This document shows positions 41,113-51,150 of a DNA stretch of 64,000 bases, in pieces. The notes under the pieces are model-generated. The model was not told the origin of the DNA and made no database searches. It was given only the letters and a program-made list of their open reading frames with translations. Location of the stretch: contig JAHDVF020000053.1 of assembly GCA_022606425.2 (NCBI GenBank), positions 1,240,001-1,304,000 of the forward strand. Reading direction: 5' to 3'. This DNA comes from Lepidostoma basale. Taxonomy: Eukaryota > Arthropoda > Insecta > Trichoptera > Lepidostomatidae. How positions within the stretch are numbered: the stretch's first letter is position 1; every line of letters starts with the position of its first letter. The position numbers were made by a program, and so were the translations under genes.

Positions 41113-41954
41113 TGAATGTTTATTTGACGGAGTTGAATTCGTGAGTAGATTTACATTTTTTGTACAACCTCATATTGGTTTTGGTATTTTCTTTCTTCAT
41201 TTTCATACATTTTCACTATTACCACATAATATTATATAATGAGGGAGAGACATATAAGCAGATTTAAATTAATGATGTTAACGAAGACCGCATCTTTTTA
41301 AAATTCTTGTTTCATCATTTCGAAAACTTCAGATAGATTATTGAATACTTTATGTACCTTTTTGCTTTATGATATGTCGAAATATTCTCTCATCCCACGA
41401 CTCCGGAAAAAAGACGTTATTGTTGGTTAGTTAGTTACTTAGAAAATAATAACGTATGAAAAAAATAGTGAAAGGGTAACTCAAACAAACATTTGAAAAT
41501 GGTTGAAAAACGTGAACACAAAAAATATATATTCGTACCCATGGGTACAAACAAAATATTTGTGGTTAAATGTTGTAGTGCTCTTTCACGGAACAATAAA
41601 AACATTCAGGGAAATGTTCGGAACTTTTTCAAAATGTGTTGAAATTCAAAACTGTTTGATCTTCCATACAACCAATAACTCAGTAAAAGATTAAATATTT
41701 CTCTTGTTTTGGAAATAAAATACCTTAAGAGGAAAGAAAGCAAGTTCTCTTAAAGGAAATCTTTAGATATTGAACAAAAGCAGTCAATATAGAAATAAAC
41801 TTTTTTTTTTTGTAATTAGAGCTATGTTATTTTATACATAGTATACGCATGTGGCAGTACGTTTTGTCGGTCTTGACAAATGGGTTTTAGACAATAACAT
41901 TGTACTAGTATTAGAGAAGTGCTAACAATTTAAGAGTTCTTTTAAGAGCTTTGC
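41113..41954. other. AT-rich spacer, nothing recognised
   Basis: No coding or repeat signal was seen. Confidence 0.55.
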
Positions 41955-41959
41955 AAAAA

Positions 41960-42285
41960 GCAATGTTGTAGGTATAGCAGAAAGGATGAGAAACACAACT
42001 ATTAGATCCAGAACGAGAGTGTTGCATATCATCGGAAGAGTAGTAGCACTAAAATGGTACTAGACTGGTCTAATCACTCGCAGCTCTAACAATATATGGA
42101 CTAAAAGTTTTCTATGCTGGCATCATAGGACTGGGACCCGAAACCCTGAACTTTCCCAACTTCGATGGAGGGATGATAATGGAGAGACCGATCGTGTTAC
42201 ATGCATGTTGCCCTGAATCGACACATATGCAAGCAGGTGGAGGTGCCCTACGTCCATGAGTTTATGATGATGATACATTCGTGGA
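41960..42285 (+). pseudogene. RTE-type LINE, C-terminal fragment
   Basis: Codons for RWYWTGLITRSSNNIWTKSL-like sequence, then WHHRTGTRNPELSQLRWRDD near 42115-42180, correspond to the W-x-G-H ... R-R-P-G-R-P-x-x-R-W-x-D-D block of RTE C termini. It ends with (ATG)n-like TTATGATGATGATA. Several stops. Confidence 0.65.
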
Positions 42286-42964
42286 TCATGAAATATTTAA
42301 AAACTAGCTACCATACCGTTTTTTCATTGGGGATGGGCGTTCAAAAAATCCAATAGTTTACGTGGCTTCTAGATTGCATTTAAGAACAGTTTTTATCTTA
42401 AAGCCACCGTGACGGCCGAAAAATTAATTTTCGGAATGTTTTTGACCGGGAAAATAAAGGCAAATTGGGATCGTGTTTTTTATTTATTAAGTGTACATTC
42501 AATATAGTTTATATAAGTTTTTTTTGAAAAATAATACATAGTAACAAAGTTATCAGCGTTGTTGTATAGTCTAAAAAATGTATCTCTTCACGGTCGCATC
42601 GATTTCTCGAAAAGAGATTATCGGAAGAAAAAAAAAAGCAAAGTTCTTCATAATATACTCGTACATATGAATATAGTTATCGTTGTACTTAGCTGATTTT
42701 TATTCATTTTGATTTTTTACAAAAAGGCGGCCGATTGAATTTTTTTTTTCATTTTTTTTCTATTTTTTGTATTCAAGCTGTATTAAAAAATATCAACAAA
42801 AAAAATCGGCTACGTTTAACGATAGCTATTGCAAAGATAAATAAATGAATAAATTAAATCGGTTGATTACTCGAATTATCGATGCGACCAGTTTAAATAT
42901 AAACTTTTGAAAAAAACGCGTTTAATGTCTTAAGCCCATTTTTCTTAGTATAAAATCATGTACA
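42286..42964. other. AT-rich spacer, nothing recognised
   Basis: A short run resembling the inverted pair GATTTTTTACAAAAAGGCGG / AAAAAATCGGC lies at about 42710-42810. TACTCGTA occurs at 42656. No coding content. Confidence 0.5.
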
Positions 42965-42969
42965 AACAA

Positions 42970-43385
42970 AACAAACAAACCATCATGCCGTTTCCCCGTA
43001 GGGGTAAGCAGAGAGGATGGAACGCCACACTACTCTATCCTGGCAAACCTCTCTAGATTCCTCCACATTCATACAACGAGTCATACACGCACGTCCATTC
43101 CTCCGACTTCTAACATGACCAACCTAAAAAATTTGATTCATTTGGCCGTGCCATGTTTTCCTCGGTCTGCCTCGACTCCGTACCCCATTTACATCATTAT
43201 TCTTATTCTTCAAGTGCCCTGTCGGGTCATTTACATCATTAACGTATACTTTCTTAACCATTCTTTCTCCATCCATGCGTTCCATATGTCCGAACCAACC
43301 GATATGTTGTTCATAATACCTTCTTCTGCCAGTTCCATACTTCGCTTCCATACATTAGGGTTGGGACCAGAACTCCATTGTGAAA
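42970..43385 (-). mobile_element. Family A LINE, 3' fragment with a 29 bp nested insertion
   Basis: (CAAA)n and CCATCATGCCGTTTCCCCG at 42970, then the A block to ACATTAGGGTTGGGACCAGA at about 43355. Minus frame 43124-43351 includes GWFGHMERMDGERMVKKVYV, NDVND and GVRSRGRPRKTWHGQ. The frame is interrupted at 43199-43227 by a separate insertion, and an internal deletion joins the H-I-G-W part to the Y-G-T-G part. Confidence 0.85.
43199..43227 (-). mobile_element. 29 bp truncated retroposon end with 13 bp target duplication
   Basis: ATTCTTATTCTTCAAGTGCC to CTGTCGGGT is flanked on both sides by CATTTACATCATT (43186-43198 and 43228-43240). The insert is the complement of a 3' end like the one at 37.03 kb (TTCTTCTTCAAATGTCTCGTCGGGT), so it is an extremely 5'-truncated retrotransposition event. 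Confidence 0.85.
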
Positions 43386-43829
43386 TCATGTATCTTCTAA
43401 AATACGAATTTTTATACTTACATCAAGCACTTTTTATACTTACGCAAGGGTAGTCGGTCTACCTCCTCTCACTAAAATGACTGTAACTCTGTCAATTTTC
43501 GGAATTTTGACCTAAAATTTTATACACATATTTTCAAAGATAAAAAATAATAAAATTTCACCTAATCACAGTGACTATCCCCCTTAATTTCTCGCGTCTT
43601 TCCAATTATTTTTCCTCCCTTATATTCTTATTTATTCATCTCACATATCCGTGTGTGCATGTTAAATTGTCCAAAATTATATTTGTCATAATTTGAATAA
43701 TTGTTCGTTTGATTAGTGTCAGATAATTGACTCTAATCTAAAATTTGTAAATGGCATACATTTATCGTGATTTGTATAATAGAAAATCATTGAAATATTC
43801 TTCTTCATCTTCTTTTTATAGATCTGACG
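43386..43829. other. AT-rich spacer, nothing recognised
   Basis: No coding or repeat signal was seen. Confidence 0.55.
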
Positions 43830-43834
43830 ATCTC

Positions 43835-44155
43835 TGGAAAAGACATCATGTCTCCTAGAATGATGAGGTCCAGCTGTCCCTCCAACTCTTAGGTGGTGTT
43901 CCAGGTGGACCGTCTATGGGTGGGATTTTGTAAACAACTGTATATGCGAGTCTTTCACTGTCCATTTTGGCTACATGGTTCGTCCAGTATCTTCTTGTGA
44001 ATCTACTCCGCTGAACAATATCCTCTCTTTCGCAAGTTTTTCTTATGGCTGCGTTACGGACACGATCTCAGAGAGTTTTTCTAGTAATAATTATTTGGAC
44101 CTTCACCTCAGATGTTCTTAGCAGACCCTTTGTTCGTATAGTATCACCCCGTTAA
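43835..44155 (-). pseudogene. RTE-type LINE, C-terminal fragment
   Basis: On the minus strand: TKGLLRTSEV, KTLRDRVRNAAIRKTCEREDI near 44030-44080, QRSRFTRRYWTNHVAKMDSE near 43955-44015, and PPGTPPKSWRDSWTSS-like codons near 43870. Related to family C but a distinct lineage. Confidence 0.75.
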
Positions 44156-44360
44156 TTTAAATAATGATGTTGTTAATTGAAAATTTTGGTACAAGTTCAT
44201 TGTTAAAAAATGAAGTAAAAAATGGGTAATTCAAGACACCATAGCCACAAGATATTTGAAATCATTATATTTACTTAAAATCAATCGATTGCCTTAAATT
44301 GTATAATATTTTTGTAAATACTCGTATTAGTCACACCGCTACTTTTTTTTTCATTATATA
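44156..44360. other. Spacer with repeat-end scrap
   Basis: GGTACAAGTTCATTGTTAAA near 44190 resembles the repeat start at 20690. TACTCGTA lies at 44319. Confidence 0.4.
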
Positions 44361-44504
44361 AAAACAACCAATAATTTCTTAGTTATGTACACTTAGGAAA
44401 TTGAAAATAACTTTGTTTATAATCCACAAAATAACTTCGTTGATTATAAACAAAGTTATTTTCAATTTCCTAAGTGTACATAAGTAAGAAAATATTGGTT
44501 GTTT
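44361..44504. repeat. Palindrome with 41 bp perfect arms
   Basis: 44384-44424 and 44442-44482 are exact reverse complements (TATGTACACTTAGGAAATTG, AAAATAACTTTGTTTATAATC) around a 17-base spacer. Outside this core, pairing continues imperfectly to AAACAACCAAT / ATTGGTTGTTT at 44363 and 44504. No ORF. It could be a small MITE or foldback element. Confidence 0.85.
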
Positions 44505-45301
44505 CAATAAATTGATTTCTTCTTTTAAAATGCTTTTAGAATCACTTAACAGTAATGGATTATATAGAAGCATTACAATTCAACCCCAACCTTTAGCATT
44601 TTGTATGTAAATGTAATAAACTTTGACGTACCAGAAGATGGCAGTAAGCTACGCAACTGAAATTATTTAAAAAAAAAAGAATTGGAGAAAGGTTGTACGT
44701 ATGTTTTAAACAATGTTCATATATTTTTTCATATTAGATGAACATTATAATTAATTTATAGATCTCCGTTGTTCGTCTGGAATTCGTTGAATCCTGGAAA
44801 TGCCAATTGCATTTTGTTAATATAGATCACGTAGAACTGTGTAAATATCAATTTACATACCTTGTATGGGCGAATTGTGTGGGAAGCAACGTTTGATCCC
44901 TAATTAAAGGTCACTTGTTCAACCCTCCAGTTGTCCCTATTTAAAGCGTAAGGGATTTCGGCAGCTGTGGGATTTATTGAATAAACGATTATATGACGGT
45001 TGAATGAATCGCGAATTCACAAAATACTACGATACCAAGAGTATCTGAAGGTTCAAATTAAAATATAAGATTTGTTACGAAACATAATCAAGACATTTAC
45101 CTAATTAACTAAGTTTGAGTTTGAAATACTTTGAGTTATGCTTTACGCATTTTACCCGGACAAAGTGAGGCACTCCTAATTTCTAAAAATGGCAATAACT
45201 TTACACTAAGGGACGTATTTATACATCACCTTTGAACTTTCTCTCTACAAAAAACAATTCTTTAATTCCTATTGTAAGGACAAATCGATAGATATCACTT
45301 C
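44505..45301. other. AT-rich spacer, nothing recognised
   Basis: GC-richer patches at 44870-44960 and 45120-45240 have no coding motif. Confidence 0.5.
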
Positions 45302-45882
45302 ATTCAAGCTTACCCTAAAACTGAGTTTTTATTTTATTCAAGCTTACCATAAAAACTGAGTTTTTTATTTTATTCAAGCTTACCATAAAAACTGAGTTTT
45401 TATTTTATTCAAGCTTACCATAAAAACTGAGTTTTTATTGTATTCAAGCTTACCATAAAAACTAAGTTTTTATTTTATTCAAGTTTACCATAAAAACTGA
45501 GTTTTTATTTTATTCAAGCTTACCATAAAAACCGAGTTTTCACTTTATTCAAGCTTACCATAAAAACTGAGTTTTTATTTTATTCAAGCTTACCATAAAA
45601 ACCGAGTTTTCACTTTATTCAAGCTTACCATAAAAACTGAGTTTTTATTATATTCAAGCTTACCATAAAAACTGAGTTTTTATTTTATTCAAGCTTACCA
45701 TAAAAACTGAGTTTTTATTTTATTCAAGCTTATCATAAAAACTGAGTTTTTATTTTATTCAAGCTTACCATAAAAACTGAGTTTTCACTTTATTCAAGCT
45801 TACCATAAAAACTTAGTTTTCACTTTATTCGAGTTTACTCTAAAAACAGAGTTTTCACTTTATTCAAGCTTACCCTTAAAAC
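45302..45882. repeat. 35 bp minisatellite, about 16-17 units
   Basis: The unit is CTTACCATAAAAACTGAGTT followed by TTTATTTTATTCAAG. Most units carry one AAGCTT. Variant units (ACCGAG; GTTTTCACTTT in place of GTTTTTATTTT) occur singly and next to each other in the second half, suggesting local unit duplication. The array ends exactly against a family B fragment. Confidence 0.97.
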
Positions 45883-45990
45883 TAGATGCCAATTGGTGGC
45901 GATGGGGTTCGCAACCCATCACACCGCGTTTCCCGCCGGGGCGAAAAGGGAAGGATGGAGTGCCATATCGGTTAAAGTGTGGCAGTGCCA
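45883..45990 (+). mobile_element. Family B fragment
   Basis: ATGCCAATTGGTGGCGATGG, GGTTCGCAACCCATCACACC and GGAAGGATGGAGTGCCATAT are the central B block. The 5' part is replaced by the minisatellite and the tail is missing. Confidence 0.8.
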
Positions 45991-46056
45991 ACTCACTAAC
46001 AATCACGTCGTCACAATTCACAATTGAATTGAATTGAATTGTCGTCACAATTCACA

Positions 46057-46616
46057 ATTGAATATGCTGGAGAGAGTTCAGAAAAAATTTCTGATGTATC
46101 TCTACATGAAGGAGTATGGTAGTTATCCGTGGCTCTATCCCACGGCATTTCTTTTAGGAATGCTCGGAACTAATTCTTTACAGCTTCGAAGAGATGGGCA
46201 TCTCATAACCCATTTCTTTAAATTAATCAGGGGATATTTCGAGAACTCGGCTGTGCTAGAGGGTGTTGATCTTTTTGTCCCTGATAGATTTCTCCGACAG
46301 CGACAGCACAGATTGTTTTACCAACCGGCCACCAGAACCAATCTGCCTCTGGTGACACCGGTGGGAAGAGCAATTAGTCTGCTGAACGCGGTCTCCTCGG
46401 AGATCGACGTCTTTTATATTAGTGAAGGTACGTTCAGGGGACAAATACTTTTGACTTTAGAAAGTATATTGTCTTTTTAATGTCGAACCATCTCTAATGC
46501 GTTCCTGGTACTTTGTTGTATTTTTATAATATTTTACCTGTACTTAATAGATGCCTTAAAAATTTTCCTGTTTGTAATGTCTTTTGAGTTAATAAACTGA
46601 TTTGATTTGATTTGAT
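46057..46616 (+). pseudogene. Family E (jockey/CR1-like) LINE, 3' end with 148-codon open frame
   Basis: Frame 46034-46480: MLERVQKKFLMYLYMKEYGS, YPWLYPTAFLLGMLGTNS, THFFKLIRGYFENSAVLEGV, LRQRQHRLFYQPATRTNLPL and ESTF-like GTFRGQILLTLESILSF. Stop at 46478, then the 3' UTR ATGTCGAACCATCTCTAATG and a (TGATT)n tail at 46593-46615. The short direct repeat GTCGTCACAATTCACAATTG flanks positions 46005 and 46041. This is the most intact E copy. Confidence 0.87.
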
Positions 46617-46679
46617 AACCCTAAGCGTATAAAAAGATGGGTAGGGAAAGGTTCACCGGGTCCAACATTGATAATGCGC

Positions 46680-47200
46680 AATATTCATAGTTTGAAGATT
46701 ACGCTCTGTATCTGGTGAAATCAAAAAGGGGTGGTCTACTATGAGCTATTAAAACCATCTGAAACTCCAACTAATCCGTTTGAATCGCGCCGTTTAGCAA
46801 AAATCACCAGAATGAGACAATAGACACGACAAATGGATGCTGCAGCACGACAACGCCAGACCAACCCCATGTAGGTAAATCCGTCCGTACATACTTAAAA
46901 CCATAGAATTGGGAGGTGCTTCCCCACTCGCCATATTCGCCAGACATCGCCCCCTTCGACTACCATTTGTTTCGGTCGAAGCAAACAGCTCTTACTGGTA
47001 CCCGCTTCACTTCTTATAATGACATCAAAAATTGGTTCGATGAATGGTTCGCTTTAAAAGATCGAGGATTTTTCGCTCAAGGACTTCGATCCATGTCCGA
47101 AAGATGAGTAAAGGTTGTAGTTACAGATGGAGCATACTATAATGAAATAAATTTGTGCATCAAAAACGGTCAAGACTTCAAGTACCTAAGAGATTTTAGC
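46680..47200 (+). pseudogene. mariner transposase C-terminal remnant
   Basis: Near 46718 codons read QKGVVYYELLKPSE, the conserved block between the second and third catalytic aspartates of mariner transposases. The frame 46916-47107 reads [20 protein letters not shown], then [16 protein letters not shown], keeping YSPDLAPxDYHLF with its catalytic Asp. Stops and a deletion separate the two parts. No TIRs were found, and the lineage differs from the 51.2 kb mariner. Confidence 0.85.
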
Positions 47201-47790
47201 GTTATAAGAAGCAATGTGTACTAGCTTCACAGCATAGGTAAAGGAACGTTAATAAAAAAATTTAAATGTCTTACACAATCATCATCAGATCATATCGCAT
47301 TCATACATCATACATACTTAACACCCTATCGTATGTGAACAAAGTATATTATAGAAAGTAACTTATTTCTTACTAACGTAAAACAAAGTTGAAACAGTTA
47401 TATTTTGTGTTCCATGTGAATACTAATGATTTCCATACTATGTGGAATACGTATTCTTAAACAAAAATATTTTCTTAACAACTTGTAGCAGCGAGGGAAA
47501 TAAGCTTCTCCGCTAATGTTTTCTCTCTAAACGACAAACTAATGCGAATTCCAGAGTAAAGCGTATTTAGAATACATTTGTTTACAAATTCATAAGAATA
47601 ATTATCATTCTAAAGTAAATTGTTGATTTTGTGTAGGCTGATTACACATTTTTGTATCGAGTCAGAAGTCGTGAATGTTCAGTCAATCAATTTTTCCATT
47701 ACCGAAATTTGCTTTGATTAATGAACAGAATATGAATAAAATTGTTGTGTTTGTATAATATTTTTTGCATTTTTCACAAACTAATTTCGG
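47201..47790. other. AT-rich spacer, nothing recognised
   Basis: No coding or repeat signal was seen. Confidence 0.6.
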
Positions 47791-47791
47791 G

Positions 47792-47850
<59 letters not shown>

Positions 47851-48083
47851 ATCACTCTCTCTCTTTATCACTCTCTCTTCTCTCTCTCTCTCTCTCTTTC
47901 TCTCTGTTTCTCTCTCTCTCCCTCTCTCTCTCTCTCTCCACTTTCTCTCTCTCTCTCTTTCTCTCTCTCTCTTTCTCTCTCTCACTCTTTCTCTCTCTCT
48001 CTTTCTGTCTCTCTCTTTCTCTCTTTCTCTCTCTCTCTTTCTCTCTCTCTCTCTTTCTCTCTCTCTCTTTCTCTCTCTCTCTC
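47792..48083. repeat. CT microsatellite, about 290 bp
   Basis: Pure (CT)n for about 55 bases, then CT runs interrupted by TTT, CAC and GTT. It produces long serine/leucine frames on the plus strand and arginine/glutamate frames on the minus strand; these are not genes. Confidence 0.98.
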
Positions 48084-48860
48084 AAGGCTCAAGCAAGCCA
48101 ACGTTGTCTTCTCCGAAAAAAAATCCCGAGAAACGGCTTCCGTGTCTTAAAACATGTTAAAACAACGTGTTATGAAAATAAAATGTTTTCAAAAAAATAT
48201 TCAAATGTGAATCCACAGCATTAAGTAATGGCGAATGTTGTGCTTTCTTTGTTTTTTACATGCCTAGTGGAATTTCAATATGTGTTACTTGAGGTTGAGC
48301 GACTTTAAATAAAATACGTAATCCAAAATCGCATCCACGAATTCAGCACTATCGTACCTGTATGTACAAAAGGTATGTAAGCTAAAAAAAAGTTAGTAAA
48401 CAAAATTTTGTGAAATAAATGACAACTGGAGATTTAATATTTGAACAATCGTTTTAATATAAAATACGATATTTAATACGTTACTGTAATAAATATCACA
48501 TTTTTTCCAGTGGCTGCAAAAAATATTACTAATTTTCAGTGGTTGAAACGAAATATATAAAGGTTAACGGCCATCTCTCTAATAAAAAAGTTATCAAAAT
48601 ATTTGTTGGTTTGGGGGGTAAATATTTTTCTCATAATATTGCCACTTTAATTTTTTTTATCCTGTCGCATTTTGTGGTGTAAACAAGGACCCTTCTCTAT
48701 CAGACTCAAATGTACGAGTGTGCTTGAGTGGCGTTAGGCATCAAGTGGACGACTATTTAATTTATAATATTATACATAAAATATTATTTTGTGAACTGTG
48801 TAAGCAGACATAATTAAAAAAAGACTTAATTTGCTAACAACGAATAATTATTAATACGCC
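48084..48860. other. AT-rich spacer, nothing recognised
   Basis: No coding or repeat signal was seen. Confidence 0.6.
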
Positions 48861-48863
48861 ATT

Positions 48864-49040
48864 GACAGACTGGTCTGTCGATGCCAGTGAGCCTGACGAA
48901 ACCGGTCGCTGTTTAAATAAAGACAAAAGTGGAAGTGGTTAAAAAAATATCGTTTTATTTAGTTATTATTTAAAAAGAACTTCTATCAAGAGATTTCAGT
49001 AAAATCATTCGATTATCTTGAAATTGTTAGGTTCAAATCT
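48864..49040 (+). repeat. Penelope/retrozyme-like terminal repeat, single arm
   Basis: ACAGACTGGTCTGTCGATGC, CAGTGAGCCTGACGAAACCG, GTCGCTGTTTAAATAAAGAC and AAAAGTGGAAGTGGTT match one arm of the 23.3 kb palindrome, then continue to GAACTTCTATCAAGAGATTT. A short hairpin ACAGACTGGTCTGT lies at the start. The core CTGTCGA ... GACGAAACCGGTC is kept with one stem change (G to A). Confidence 0.6.
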
Positions 49041-49314
49041 AAAATAACGTGATTCTGAAGAATGAAAGGAAACGCTACGGTTCAAAGAAAAAACTTATTA
49101 TATTTAGGAAGAATATTAAAAGTTGTAAAAAATTTAGTTTAATTAACAAAACATTTCAGAAAATTACAATGTTTTTAATTAAAACATGGGGACATTAGGA
49201 CTGACATTGAAATAAAAAGATTTTTATTAAGTGTATCGTAAAACTATTGTTTGGTATTAAAGTTACTCTTGTTTTTTTTTTACAAACTATAATGAAAATA
49301 TTTATTATTTTTGT

Positions 49315-49455
49315 ATCTTCGACCGGTTTCAGTAGCTCGCTTCTATATTCTGGTGCACATTAGTGGACTTTAACTCAATTTATATTTTAAAAGATTTTTT
49401 TACAATAAAAAAATATTTTCTTATTTACAATGAACTTCTACCATGAAATTTCAAA
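49315..49455 (+). repeat. Penelope/retrozyme-like terminal repeat, divergent
   Basis: GACCGGTTTCAGTAGCTCGC at 49321 is the complement of a GAAACCGGTC core. The segment ends with CAATGAACTTCTACCATGAA (49428), the complement of the repeat start at 20690. Orientation is opposite to the 20.7 kb copy. Confidence 0.5.
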
Positions 49456-49547
49456 TAGCATTTTTTTTTTATTACGGAACAAGCTTAATAGCGTATATCT
49501 TTTTAATATGCCGACATGTATTCTAAAAATATTCATGTAAAATTCTT

Positions 49548-49715
49548 CATCTTCTTCTTCGTGTATCACATAAGGTTTCCCCAATGTTGGCCATCACTTT
49601 TGCAAAGGCTTCTGTGTCTTGGGTCGCCCAGAATAACTCCCCACGCTCCGAATTCCAGTCCAGTATTTAATGTTGCGCAACCAAGATATTTGCTTTCTAC
49701 CATGACCACGTCACC
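49548..49715 (-). mobile_element. Short retroposon 3' end with (GAA)n tail
   Basis: TCTTCATCTTCTTCTTCGTG then TTGGCCATCACTTTTGCAAA and CCAGAATAACTCCCCACGC resemble the 37.03 kb element in reverse complement (GTTGGCGATCACCTCGGAAC). No coding motif. Confidence 0.5.
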
Positions 49716-49739
49716 TTTCAATCTTGCAAATTATAATAA

Positions 49740-49930
49740 GTTGGAGCATAAGACATTACAAACAGCATAAATGTTTAAGGCATCTATTGAGTACAGGTAA
49801 GATATTATACACATACAACACAATACCAGGAACGCATTAGTGATGGTTCGACATTAGGAAGACAAGATACTTTCCAAAGTCAAGAGTATGTGTCTCCTGA
49901 ACGTACTTTCACTAACATGAAATGAGCTCT
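49740..49930 (-). mobile_element. Family E LINE, 3' fragment
   Basis: TTTAAGGCATCTATTGAGTA, AGGAACGCATTAGTGATGGT, GAAGACAAGATACTTTCCAA and TGAACGTACTTTCACTAACA are the complement of the E C terminus and 3' UTR. The tail is reduced. Truncated at CTCCTCAGG. Confidence 0.85.
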
Positions 49931-49934
49931 CCTC

Positions 49935-50080
49935 AGGAATTTCAAAATCCGTATAAGAAGCCTTATTTTGTGTAGCCACATTTTGCACATTTTACCACTT
50001 CCGGAATCCAGGTTTTCAAACCATACGACAGAACAGACCAGAATAATACTTTGACAAAATCAGTTTATTTTCGCAGAAAC
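49935..50080 (-). pseudogene. LINE RT thumb scrap
   Basis: On the minus strand SKYYSGLFCRMVWKPG-like codons, and in the adjacent frame VKVLFWSVLSYGLKTW, match the V-K-C-Y-V-W-S-V-L-L-Y-G-x-E-T-W block of non-LTR elements. Confidence 0.5.
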
Positions 50081-50089
50081 TGTCCTGTA

Positions 50090-51148
50090 TTTCACCCTCC
50101 AAATCTGGGTCAACCGCTATAAAAAAAAATGCAAATAAATAATAAAATACATAACTATTCGCAAATATGTATCGCGATTTCATTAAATATTGCAACTGAA
50201 AATTCATCCCAAATAAATCCCAGAAAAAATTAAATTTATCCCCAATACATCCCCAATACAGCTATCAAATAGCCCGATTTAAACATTGGAGTTTGGCGAA
50301 AAACTCGTATATTTAGTGAGGGCGAAAGTATTGTAGAAGCAATAAAAACATTCTAAAAGTAAAGTGATTCTTGCTTAGAAATTATTTATTGTTTCTTAAA
50401 TTATGTTAAACTCCATATTAAATATTAAATATTGAAGAAAACGCTAGTTATCTCAACGTTTTGAACAAGCAAAAGTAACAAGTTCAAGAGCATAATAAAA
50501 TATTTGATAATACCATAGCATGACGAATTATGTAACTCCCATAAAATATTATAAATTTATGGAAATATCAAACATAAAATTTAATCGACTTAATCGATAA
50601 GAACCAAATAGTATCAGATTATATGTTTCACTGCTTACAGCTGTTATGCGAATGCATATAACTGGTTTAATAATCATTATTAATCTATTAAGTGTGCTTT
50701 TAATATCCACCACAAATTTTGAAGCTAATTCGCAATATTTCGACAAAATATAGTATAAAGATTATTAATGTTCGCCCGTCCTGACAAGGGTCTATCAGTC
50801 TCTCGAGAATTACCCCCTGGAGGCGTAATAAACCCCTCTTTCGTTACTTTACTGTCTATGACGAAATTTCACGTGTAAGGGTGAGATTTGTAATATTTTC
50901 TACCTTAATATTTTCGCAAAATTTATGAATCCTTTTGTTTCTTTATGGCTTGCTGAAACTAGTACAGCATGTACTATTAAAAAAAAAACATTTGCATGTG
51001 TTTTTTGTTATAAACTGATTCGTTTTATATAAGTTTATCACAGGTAAAATAATACACAGATCAAAAGTAAACAACGTCATTTTTTAATCAATCTCAATAT
51101 CATTACATTACAGTGCAAATCAAAACGACGCATTTAAAAAAAACTTGA
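50090..51148. other. AT-rich spacer, nothing recognised
   Basis: A GC-richer patch at 50765-50890 (CCCGTCCTGACAAGGGTC) has no coding motif. Confidence 0.55.
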
Positions 51149-51150
51149 TA

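Noticed and set aside
45302..45882. Regularly spaced 35 bp repeats resembling a CRISPR array
   Set aside because: There are no unique spacers: the whole 35 bp unit is repeated head to tail, and the context is a eukaryotic genome. It is a minisatellite.
47683..48224. Open frames of 77-160 codons, rich in Ser/Leu or Arg/Glu
   Set aside because: They are translations of a CT microsatellite in several frames and have no other content.
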